Origin: Mytilus californianus | Lineage: Eukaryota > Mollusca > Bivalvia > Mytilida > Mytilidae | NCBI RefSeq assembly: GCF_021869535.1 | Contig: NW_026262581.1 | Span: forward strand, 118,200,771 to 118,264,770 | Direction: 5' to 3' | DNA: 64,000 nucleotides | Shown here: one piece after another, positions 54,750 to 64,000 of the stretch | How positions within the stretch are numbered: position 1 is the first letter of the stretch | Layout of the letters: each line of letters opens with the position of its first letter | Translations under genes and position numbers: made by a program | Notes under the pieces: generated by a model | Database searches by the model: none | What the model was told of the DNA's origin: nothing | The model's input: only the letters and a program-made list of their open reading frames with translations

Positions 54750-56689
54750 GTATGAGTTAACTGATAATACAGGTTTAATAAAGTCTATGTATTCTCAATC
54801 GTAATTTTTCTTTCTGAATTTTGACCGTGTCTGTAACTATTTTGCAAATGAGGTCACTTTAAGAATTTTCCAAACGTTTGAACTGTTAGCTTGCTAAAAC
54901 AAAACTTATTTGGATACTTCAGTTCCAATCTCAATGGATATGAAACCCGATAAAATAAATAGACAGCCACTTCCTGTAGATGATGGTATGATCGCAAAAG
55001 GAGGATATTTCTAAGAAAATAAAAGACTGAATGATGAGGACTTATACAAAAACACGTGACAATTCGTAGGAATTATATAGCATTGTGCTGTTTCAACTCA
55101 AAGTAGTTTGGATTCGGTAGAAACGGGTGCATTGCTTCAAGTCGAAATCAAATCAAATTTGAAAGCAGTAGCCATTCCAGAACCAAATAAAAGTGCGAAA
55201 TATCATGGTCATGCCGATGAGAGACACACAACGCACCGATTTCCGAGATAGGACTGTTTTGAGACACAGTACAGTAGTGAGGAGTGGCCATATACTATTT
55301 ATTGAAGACGATACGATCGAACTGGGTCAGCAAAATGATGTATTGTTCTAACACATTCAGGGGTATAAATTACAAATCTTAAATCAAATAAGAGCTCTGA
55401 AATGTTAAATACAGTCTTGTTCGTAGAAAACGGGGATATATGCCTTCTCGTTAAAAATAGCCAGAGAGTTTGTGAAATACATACAAAGCATTTAAGTTGT
55501 GGCTTTTAGAGGTACACATTCTCTTTAGAAAAGTTCGGTGGTGTAGGGCGATTGATACTGACCACAAAAAAAAACGCTTTCAAACATCTTTCAGGGGTGA
55601 AAGAAACGAGTTTTTAGCAGTCACAAGGAACGACAATTGACTTAAGCAATAATAGTTGCTCATCATGAGTTATCAAGATCGTCAAGTTTAGGATACCTAA
55701 TTTGATAATGGTTAGTTTCCGAATCAAAGCTATTTTCTAGGTTAAATTGCAGTCGAATTTTGATCTCGTCAATAATATTTGAGATTCAACCAGGACCAAT
55801 GCGTGAAAGGCAAAATGATGCAAATTCGAACAGAAATGCTAATAAAAAAACCAGTACACATCCATTCTCCAAATGAAGAAATTTAAAACGTAAACAGATG
55901 CGACAACACAGATTTGTATACGCTACATGTAGGAAATTCTGATATCAACGTTGTAAAGTGGAAAAACGTTTGATAAAGTTATTTCATAAGAATTGATTCA
56001 GAGATTACTTTTAGACTTTAAACTTACTAGGAATAAAATTATCGAAGACACCATAATTATATATATGACAGGGCCAGATTACTCGGAAGCAGTTGAAATT
56101 ATAAAAGAGTTTTAAAAACCACAGAAGAAGTGTAGAAAAAGGTAAACAAAGAAACTGAGTTTGAGAGTATCGTAGGTCAATTTTTATACTCACCTTTCCT
56201 GACATTTCGCCATTCACCTCTTGCCCTCAAAACATAAAAGTCCCGAAGGATAATTGTGTTTTGTTTTAAATCTATCAACCATTATTCTATTGCTTAATTA
56301 TGTCAAAAGCTTCATAGATTATGTGCCCAAGATAACAGTTAAATTACAAGTTTAATAAGAACGTCCAGATGATTATGATAATTTTTTTTTTTTGGATTGA
56401 AGAACAACAATTAACTAAAGTTAATATACAAATATGTGAAATGGGAGAAAACAAACATAGTCTGAACAGTCCATATAGAACATTTCTGTTAATTGTTGGA
56501 AGAGCTGGAGAATCACTTATATGCTATTAATTAACTTCGCTATTTTAATCTTAATTAAAGTATTTACAAATTGTATTACTATATTGTTAACTATGGGATC
56601 TTTATTTTACATCACCATATAAATTTTGATTTGTCATTTAAAGTTTAAAATTAGTAAATTTAGACAATATATCGCAAATAAAAGAGAAA
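54750..56689. other. Intergenic sequence
   Basis: I see no gene, domain or repeat family in this stretch. Confidence 0.35.
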
Positions 56690-56990
56690 CGAAAGATGTC
56701 AAAGGGACAATACAACTCACACGAAAAGAGAACCAACAATATACAAAACACTAAATAGAAAAACTAAAGACTGCGCAACACGAACTCCATCAAAAACTGG
56801 GGGTGATCTCAGGTGCTCCGTAAGGATAAGCAGATCCTTTTCCATATGCGGCACCCGTCATGTTGATCATGTTAGTACTCACCCAACCAGGGTATAAGTC
56901 GAACTTAGTAGGTCACATTTGGAGGAAAGAGGACGGGATTGTGTTTACGACTATTGGAACATATCCGTCATCATATTTGTCATAGAGATA
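56690..56990 (+). repeat. Dispersed repeat family B, long copy
   Basis: GAAAGATGTCAAAGGGACAA, TCAGGTGCTCCGTAAGGATA, ACTTAGTAGGTCACATTTGG and TGGAACATATCCGTCATCAT. Confidence 0.75.
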
Positions 56991-57043
56991 GTACAGGTGC
57001 TTAGCAATATTTGGATCTTTGGAGATCGATGTAGCATGTGTAT

Positions 57044-57316
57044 TCATAGACCCTTTCTGTTTTTCTTTTCTATAATTTGTATTATCGACCTTACAGCCTT
57101 AACATTTTCGGATAGAGTATCTATGTCTTCTTTTTCACATTTAGTCCATTGCCTGGCATAATCCTCGACTAAATCAATCAGTATTTTGAGGTTGTTGTTT
57201 TTTTCAATTGATGGATTCAGGTTTACGATATTAAGGGCCTTTGATAACAACTTTCGCAGAGAAGAATTTATAATGTTCCGGTCACCAGTTATATGATGGC
57301 CAGCCGGATTATACAT
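57044..57316 (-). pseudogene. Retroelement ORF fragment, possibly Penelope-like
   Basis: The minus-strand ORF encodes MYNPAGHHITGDRNII, followed by an LVEDYARQWTKCEKEDIDTL segment. I recognise the combination of NPAGHxxTGD and EDYARxWxKxE as an N-terminal part of metazoan reverse-transcriptase ORFs, probably Penelope-like elements (from memory, not checked). Nothing recognisable of the reverse transcriptase follows on the minus strand, so it is a fragment. Confidence 0.4.
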
Positions 57317-58159
57317 GAATAGTATAGGTGCAATCAGGATGCTTAAACTTCAGGAGGTCAATATTTTGATTCTGCAACCCGTGTTTGTTATTGCAAATTT
57401 TAGTTGCAATTCATTTGGTATATGTATAAGAAAATTATAGGTACATACTGATCTTTACAATAGGGAGGTATTTTTTAGGGAACTGACTGATGATGAATGA
57501 TATTGCCAAAGTTGAAGGCATTGATACCTTTGTTGGCAAAGGAAAGTTTTAGAAAGGATCTTTTCTCCTTTTCATATTTTCCAATCCTATCTGGTTTTAA
57601 AGGTTTTTCACTGGCAATATCCGAGATGACAGTTATAAGTTTGCAATGGTTTAAATGAGGGTGGTTTCACAATTTGTACAGAGAATGAAGTTTTGAAAGG
57701 GGAAGTGAATAAATCCTCGTGCGAATGTGATGAATACCCATGAGCTTTTGTATAAATGACAAAAGATCATTAAAAGAGACATTATAGAGAGTAGGTGATG
57801 TATAATGACAATGACCATGACTGCATTCATAACATTCACCGGCTAGATAGAATACCCATACCATCAATGTTGTCATTGCAACAACACAGTATTAGATATT
57901 TGCGCTCCCAATGGTTAACAACTTATGCACAAGATTAAACAATGGCTGTCGTATTCGTGTTCTTCTTAATTGAAATTCGAATGTTTGCTTCATTTTGTAG
58001 TCTTGATTATTTTGCGTTATTTAAAGAAAGATAGCTCAACTATAGTTATCGTAGACCAAATACTTTTTATTAGTGATTTATCTTTTTTCATATTAAGTTT
58101 CAGCTTCTGTCGAATATTCGTAGTTCTAAGGCTGACAAAAGACTAATCTCTAAGTCCTA
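57317..58159. other. Sequence between the retroelement fragment and the LTR element
   Basis: Overlapping minus-strand ORFs at 57651-57876 have no recognisable domain and might be more of the same decayed retroelement. Confidence 0.35.
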
Positions 58160-58672
58160 ACAAAATAATACACATTGTGTAACAACTATGCAGTTTAGAA
58201 TTCACTGGTACAATCATTGATACTCCTGGAATGATTAGAACTTTCTATTTCACTTACATAACGTTTCCAGAATGATCATAACAAAAGATGCGTAATTTAA
58301 ACATCTACAGTTATCCAGAACTTTCCTTTACGAGTATTTAAATGCAGACCCTAAAGTTAGACATAGATATAGATATAGACTTAGACATCGATAGACATCA
58401 ACATTCTCAGCAGTTAGATTGACACTTTTATTTACTAACAACATCATACTAGATTGTGACCTTTTGGACGTAATATTCTGCGTGGATTCCAAGGAAGATT
58501 TCCGGATAAAGAAAAGACAAAAGATCAGAAATATATTTTAACAGTTAAGTTGACATTTCTTTTTGTGTTATACTTCTTGTAAACTAGTGTATGATAAATC
58601 TTGTTAAATTTTATTATTGATTTGTGTCTTTTGTTGGCAACAATTAAAAGTCGATTTTTCTGTTCGTAACCG
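58160..58672 (+). repeat. 5' LTR (lacks its first part)
   Basis: Matches the 3' LTR from ACAAAATAATACACATTGTG onward (63633). The first 85 bases of the 3' LTR (63548-63632) have no counterpart here. It contains TATTTAAATG near 58337 (TATA-like) and a run of ATAGATATAGAC-type hexamers at about 58365-58395. The right edge is set by the primer-binding site. Confidence 0.8.
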
Positions 58673-58675
58673 AAA

Positions 58676-58696
58676 TTGGGGGCTCGTGTCCGGGAT
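58676..58696 (+). promoter_or_regulatory. Primer-binding site, tRNA-Pro-like
   Basis: TGGGGGCTCGTGTCCGGGAT follows the LTR. It matches the tRNA-Pro primer-binding sequence used by some retroelements, except for an additional GT within CTCGTGTCC. Confidence 0.65.
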
Positions 58697-58699
58697 AAC

Positions 58700-59990
58700 T
58701 TAAATATCTCATTGAAAATTTTTCAGTATATTTTATTAGAATTCGACAACAAAATTCTACAAAAGGCATTTGAAGCCGGTAAATTTTTGAAAACGCCAGA
58801 CCTGGAGAAGTTTGATGATTTAAAGAAAAAGGAATTAGTGTTGCTTGCTAAACATCTGAAATTAGACTTTAGAGTATCTATGAGAAAACAAATTATAAAA
58901 AATTTGGTAATAGATTATTTAGTTGACTCAGAAATATTTGGTGAAGAGGCTCTTGAACTCAAGATCGAAAATCTTGATGCTTTCAAATTGAAACAGCTTG
59001 AATTAGAACACGAACTAAAATTAAAACAATTAGAAAAAGAAGAAAGATTAGAGATGGAGAAAAGAAAAGAAAAAGAAGATGAATTTAAATTAAAACAGGC
59101 AGAACTTGAAATGAAGGAAAGGTAAGAGTTTGAGAAAAGAAAAGAAAAAGAAGATGAATTTAAATAAAACAGGCAGAACTTGAAATGAAGGAAAGGTTAG
59201 AGATGGAGAAAATGAAAATTGAAATGGTCAAAGAAGAAAGCAACACTAATTTTCAATCAAAGTCAGAACATTTTAATTTTGATGCAGCAAAAAATATACG
59301 TTTGGTTCCCAAATTTTGTGGAAAAACAGTTGATAAATTGTTTCCACAGTTTGAGAAAATTGCTCAAAATTTGAAATGGCCGAAGCCTTTTTGGACTACA
59401 ATGCTACAAAGTGTTTTTGAGGGCAAGGCCGCTGAAATTAAGTCAGCACTTTCATCAGAAAATAGTTCTGATTATGACAAGGTTAAAAAGGAGGTTTTGA
59501 AAGCTTATGAACTAGTGCCAGAAGCATATAGACAGAAATTTAGGTCTTATTAAAAGTTTGATTCACAAACCTATGTTGAATTTGCTAGGGAAAAAGAAGA
59601 TCTATTTGATAAATGGCTTACGTCAAAGAAAATAGATAAAATTTTGATAACATAAGACAATAGGTGTTATTAGAAGAGTTCAAGCAGTGCGTTCATTTAG
59701 ACTTAAAAACACATTTAGATGACAAAACTGTTGAGACATTACAAGATGCAGCTGTTATTTCCGATTATTATACCCTTTCACGTGAGAGAAGTTTCAAAGG
59801 TCAAAATTTTAATACTTCGAGTGGAAATTACAAGAATCAAAGCACTGAGCGTACTGATAGCAAGCCTGTTGCAAAGAATAAGAGTCAGTCTAGTTATTAT
59901 ATGTCTAGTCCAAAATTTGATACTTTTGAGAAGAAGTCACTTGCTTATTGTAAGAAGAATGGTCACCTGATGGCTGATTGTTTTAGACTC
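58700..59990 (+). pseudogene. gag of the Gmr1-like element, broken
   Basis: The N-terminal part (LEKFDDLKKKELVLLAKHLK, then VSMRKQIIKNLVIDYLVD) looks like a SAP-type helix pair, followed by a Lys/Glu-rich coiled coil containing a 75-base duplication. The capsid part (NIRLVPKFCGKTVDKLFPQF, KAYELVPEAYRQKF, then LLEEFKQCVHLDLKTHLDD) resembles the SCAN-related gag domain of Gmr1 elements. A zinc knuckle at 59949-59981 (CKKNGHLMADC) has the last Cys-His-Cys, but the first Cys position is Leu. Stops and frame changes occur at 59123, about 59160, 59551 and about 59640. No clear ATG start. Confidence 0.8.
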
Positions 59991-60139
59991 CAGAAGAAGA
60001 ATGAAAGAGATAATAAGCCCAAGACCAGTGCTTGTACGACAGCCCGTGTTACCAATACGTTGGAATGTCCTGCGAGTCAGGCTTTTAAGTCCAGTTTTTG
60101 TGATTACATGGAGGATTATAAACCCTTTATGTCTGATGG

Positions 60140-60480
60140 GTTTGTTTCTATTGTTGATAATATTACACCTGAGCCTATTAAGATTTTACGGGACACTGGA
60201 GCTTCTCATTCTTTATTGTTAGAAGGTGTGTTGCCTTTGTCCGAGGAGACTTCTGTTGGTGCCTCCGTTTTGTTACAAGGTGTGGAGTTAGGTTGTATAT
60301 TCGTTCCCCTCCATCGTATTTATCTGAAGTCAGATTTGATTACTGGACCAGTAGTTGTGGGTGTTCGTCCTAATCTCCCTGTTGAGGGTGTTTCATTATT
60401 GCTAGGAAATGATCTAGCTAGGAACAAAGTGGTTGCTGAACCAATTGTTACCAGTGAACCGGTGGTGGATGTTAAATCAC
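60140..60480 (+). pseudogene. Aspartic protease domain
   Basis: DTGAS, the catalytic triad of retroelement aspartic proteases, is at 60192-60206, and LLLGNDLARNKVV lies about 75 residues later. It is in the same frame as the zinc knuckle, so gag and protease were probably one polyprotein. This segment itself has no break. Confidence 0.85.
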
Positions 60481-60834
60481 CTGAAGATGATGCTGAACTG
60501 TATCCAGCTTGTGTCGTTACTAGGGCGATGGCTAGAAAACAAAAAAATGAGGATTTGCAAGAATACCAGTTTGATTACTTGGACCTTTCTGGCACCTTTC
60601 TAGCCGATATTGAAGGTCCCGGTAGCTCAGAGAAGGCCGTAATAAGACCACCTAGTATTAGCAAGAATGTAATTATGCCATGGCAAGACGTAAACAGCCA
60701 TTCATTAGACCGAAGGAAATTTATTGAAGAACAAAACAAAGACTTTGAGGTTCTTCAGCTCTGCAAGAGGGCTCAACCACATGAGGAAGCAGACAAAGTG
60801 GCCGAATGCTATTACCATCAAGACGGCATTTAAA

Positions 60835-62210
60835 TGAGAATGTGGAGGAATGGAGAGTGGTATACCAAGTAGTGGTGCCTAAAGTCTATAGGCAAGACAT
60901 TATTGGTCTTGCCCATGACACCCCTTGGCTGGACACTTAGGTATAAGGAAGACTCGCCTGAAGATCTTGCAGCATTTCTACTGGCCCAGACTTAGAAATG
61001 ATGTCGCAGAAAACTGCAAATCATGCCATATATGCCAGGTTGTTGGTAAGCTTTACCAGAAAATACCACCAACACCACTTCTGCCTATTCCAGCCTTTGA
61101 AGAACCTTTCAGCAGAGTACTAATTGATTGCGTTGGACCTTTACCGAAGACCAAGACCGGAAATGCGTATTTATTGACAATCATGTGTACCTCCACTCAC
61201 TTTCCAGAGGCTATTCCGTTAAGGAATATCAAGACACCTACTATTGTCAAAGCTCTGATCAATTTTTTCACCCTAGTAGGACTTCCAAACTCTATACAGT
61301 CCGACCAGGGTTCAAATTTCATGTCAGGTTTATTTCAGCAAGTCGTGTACCAGTTAGGGATTGCTCAGTATAGGTCAAGTGCTTATCATCCAGAATCTCA
61401 AGGTGCCTTAGAACGTTTTCATCAAACATTGAAGAACATGATTGGAACTTTTTGTGTTCAATTTGACAGGGACTGGGATGATGGTGTTCACTTTTTACTT
61501 TTTGCGGTCCGAGAGGCTGTTCAAACATCCCTTGGTTTTAGTCCCTTTGAGTTGGTATTTGGTCACATTTAAAATTGATTAAGGAAAAATGGCTTACTGA
61601 ACACACTGACTTGAATCTTCTAGACTATGTATCTAGATTTAAAGAAAAATTGTATACTGCTTGTCAAATTGCTCACAACAATTTAAAAACTGTTCAGAAT
61701 AAGATGAAAATATGGTATGATAAAGATGCCAGGGACAGATTTTTTGAGCCTGGTGATAAGGTACTGGTATTTTTGCCAGTCCCTGGACATCCATTACAAG
61801 CTAAATATTGTGGTCCTTATACCATAGAGAGTATAATCAATGATTTGAATTATATTGTAAAAACACCTGGTCGGCGTAAACAAAATAGAGTGTGTCACAT
61901 AAATATGTTAAAACCATATTTTGAGCGTACTCATGAAGGTGAGAGTAAACCAGTTGCCACTTTGGCAATGGTTAAATTGGAGAACAATCATGACAAACCA
62001 GATATAATTGAACCACCTTTTAGTTCTAAAACTATGGAAGAGACAGTTAGATTGAAAAATTCAGAAATTTTATCAAATTTAGATTCAAAACTTGCACATC
62101 TGTCTTTTGATCGTAGAGAAAAATTAAAAGCTTTGGTATTTTCTTTTAAAAATCTTTTTCCAGATGTGCCAAACAAAACCATTGCTGTTTGTCATCGACG
62201 ATGTATGTGA
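60835..62210 (+). pseudogene. Integrase, located upstream of RT, broken
   Basis: The N-terminal HHCC zinc finger is split by a frameshift: LAHDTP precedes it and GHLGIRKT...CKSCHICQ follows in another frame. The catalytic core has Asp at 61126 (LIDCVGP), Asp at 61303 (SDQGSNF) and Glu at 61411 (GALERFHQTLK), with exactly 35 residues between the last two, the D,D-35-E signature. A small deletion at about 61570 shifts the frame. The C-terminal GPY module (AKYCGPYTIESII, then HINMLKPYF) follows, and a linker leads into RT. The catalytic triad is preserved. Confidence 0.9.
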
Positions 62211-62224
62211 TGCTTCTCCAATTA

Positions 62225-63463
62225 AGCTTACCGGCTCAATCCACTCAAACTTGAATTTATGAGACATGAAATTAAATATATGCTTGACAATGATATTATT
62301 GAGCCGAGTAACAGTGAATGGAGCCCTCCTTGTCTGCTTGTGCCCAAACTAGATAAAACCTTTCGTTTCGTAACTGATTTCAAAAAAGTAAATTCTGTTT
62401 CAAAATCTGATTCCTATCCGATTCCAAGGATAGACGACTGCATTGATAACATTGGACAAGCAAAATTTGTGAGTAAATTTGATTTATTAAAAGGTTACTG
62501 GCAAGTCCCATTGACACAGAGCGCTCGAGAAATATCAGCTTTTGTCACACCAGATGGCTTATTTCAATATACTGTAATGCCGTTTGGCATGAAAAGTGCT
62601 CCAGCTACATTTCAAAGAATGATCAATAATGTTATAAAGATTTAGACTGTTGTTATGCTTATATTGATGATCTTATTGTATGTAGTGATAGCTGGGAAGA
62701 GCATTTAACACATTTATATGATACTTTTGATAGATTGTCACAATCAAATTTGTCTGTTAATCTTGGTAAAAGTGAATTTTGCCAGGCCACTGTTGATTAT
62801 TTAGGCCATACAGTTGGCCAAGGTCAAGTGAAACCTATTATGGCTAAAGTAGATGCAATTACCAAATTTCCTCCAGCTACAAATAAAAAACAAATTATGA
62901 GATATATAGGCATGATTGGATTTTATTGGAAATTCTGTTCAAATTTTGCTACTGTTGTTCAACCATTGACTCATCTTTTAAGGAAAGATTTTAAATTCAT
63001 CTGGAGTGAAAATTGTCAAAACGCTTTTGAAAATAGCAAATCACTTTTAATTAATAGTCCAGTTTTGATCGCTCCAGACTTTGAAAAACAATTTAAACTT
63101 GCCGTTGATGCAAGTGATGTAGGAGTTGGAGCTGTTTTATATCAAGAGACAGATAATAATGTTGAGAAACCTATATCATATTTTTCTAAGAAATTAGATA
63201 AACATCAGCAAAATTATTCAACTATTGAAAAAGAGTGTTTTGCACTGTTGTCTGCACTTCAACATTTTGATGTATATTTAAATCCCACTGTGCATCCTTT
63301 TCTTGTTTATACTGATCATAATCCTCTCACCTTCATACATAAAATGAGAAACAAGAACCAGAGATTGACTAGGAGTTTATTGTTACAGGAATATGATGTT
63401 ATTGTAAAACATATCAAAGGTAAAGATAATGTAATAGCAGATGCTTTATCTAGAACTTATTAA
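62225..63463 (+). pseudogene. Reverse transcriptase and RNase H, broken
   Basis: RT motifs in order: MLDNDIIEPSNSEWSPPCLL, RFVTDFKKVN, KFDLLKGYWQVPL, MPFGMKSAPATFQ, then after a 1-base shift at about 62642 the catalytic YIDD at 62660-62671 and YLGHTVGQG. RNase H follows with AVDASDVGVGAVL, TIEKECFALLSAL, VYTDHNPLTF and KDNVIADALSR, ending with TAA at 63461. No integrase follows, which confirms the unusual order. Apart from the shift the domain is intact. Confidence 0.92.
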
Positions 63464-63536
63464 AAAACTGTGTATATACTATGTATTTTTGTACATATTA
63501 TTCATGAAAAGTTTTTGTTACACTCAAACTTTTTTT

Positions 63537-63547
63537 AAGGGAGGAGG
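63537..63547 (+). promoter_or_regulatory. Polypurine tract
   Basis: AAGGGAGGAGG lies immediately before TGTTATGATATTG, the start of the 3' LTR, as expected of the plus-strand primer. Confidence 0.8.
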
Positions 63548-64000
63548 TGTTATGATATTGTAACTATCATATTTATTTAGTTGGCCTATTTTGTTTTGTG
63601 TTGCCTAAGAATGTTTACATTATATATTGTGTACAAAATAATACACATTGTGTAACAACTATGCAGTTTAGAATTCACTGGAACAATCATTGATACTCCT
63701 GGAATGATTAGAACTTTCTATTTCACTTACATAACGTTTCCAGAATGATCATAACAAAAAATGCGTAATTTAAACATCTACAGTTATCTAGAACTTTCCT
63801 TTACGAGTATTTAAATGCAGACCCTAAAGTTAGACATAGATATAGATATAGACTTAGACATCGATAGACATCAACATTCTCAGCAGTTAGATTGACACTT
63901 TTACTTACTAACAACATCATACTAGATTGTGACCTATTGGACGTAATATTCTGCGTGGATTCCCAAAAATTTCCGGATAAAGAAAAGACAAAAGATCAGA
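63548..64000 (+). repeat. 3' LTR, truncated by the window end
   Basis: It starts with TGTTATGATATT directly after the polypurine tract. From 63633 on it matches the 5' LTR, including the ATAGATATAGAC hexamers. Adding the missing 5' portion, a full LTR would be about 600 bases. Confidence 0.88.

Larger units (their letters stand above)
58160..64000 (+). mobile_element. Gmr1-like Ty3/Gypsy LTR retrotransposon, degenerate, cut by the window end
   Basis: Order: 5' LTR (incomplete), primer-binding site, gag, protease, integrase, reverse transcriptase, RNase H, polypurine tract, 3' LTR. Integrase before RT is the order of Ty1/Copia elements, yet the RT/RH and the GPY-type integrase C-terminus are Gypsy-like; this combination defines the Gmr1 clade. 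The coding region is interrupted by stops at 59123, 59551 and 61570 and by frameshifts near 59160, 59640, 60830, 60920, 61570, 62205 and 62642, so this copy cannot be autonomous. By eye the two LTRs differ at only about half a dozen places over some 365 shared bases. Confidence 0.9.

Overview
The window is AT-rich, intron-rich metazoan nuclear DNA, most likely from a bivalve mollusc and probably a mussel (Mytilidae). I infer this from one large multi-exon receptor gene, from dispersed repeat families that I recognise as typical of mussel genomes, and from the types of retroelement present. No bacterial-style gene organisation is visible.

About 2.3-39.1 kb (+ strand) holds one gene: the 3' part of a receptor-type protein tyrosine phosphatase (RPTP). 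I place 19 exons whose splice phases fit together end to end (2,267 coding bases, ending in TGA at 39060). In order they encode a Sushi/CCP extracellular module, a transmembrane helix, a juxtamembrane segment, a membrane-proximal phosphatase domain D1 with every catalytic motif, and a membrane-distal domain D2. D2 has lost the WPD aspartate and carries Lys in place of the catalytic Arg, so it looks like a pseudophosphatase. The signal peptide and the rest of the ectodomain lie upstream of the window.

The introns are full of mobile DNA. The largest insertion is antisense at 6551-11090. It has the A1-internal-B1-A2-B2 split direct repeats of Ngaro-type tyrosine-recombinase retrotransposons, but keeps only a broken SGNH-hydrolase ORF, a broken gag-like ORF and the start of the pol region. 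Other introns hold a LINE fragment with a YADD motif, a small inverted-repeat element built on an ACACCAT minisatellite, several perfect hairpins and many copies of a few dispersed repeat families.

From 39 to 58 kb I see no convincing host gene. Two large non-autonomous inverted-repeat elements stand out. One (46785-49931) has CACTA-type ends, a GTA target duplication and subterminal repeats, and contains a second nested inverted-repeat element. The other (51818-54747) has very long inverted arms made of two kinds of short quasi-repeat and is flanked by TA. A fragment resembling a Penelope-like retroelement ORF lies near 57.1 kb.

From about 58.16 kb to the window end is a degenerate LTR retrotransposon of the Ty3/Gypsy superfamily. 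Its integrase lies upstream of the reverse transcriptase (gag-PR-IN-RT-RH), the domain order of the Gmr1 clade, and its capsid region resembles the gag family from which vertebrate SCAN domains derive. Stops and frameshifts break it in several places. Its 3' LTR runs off the window.
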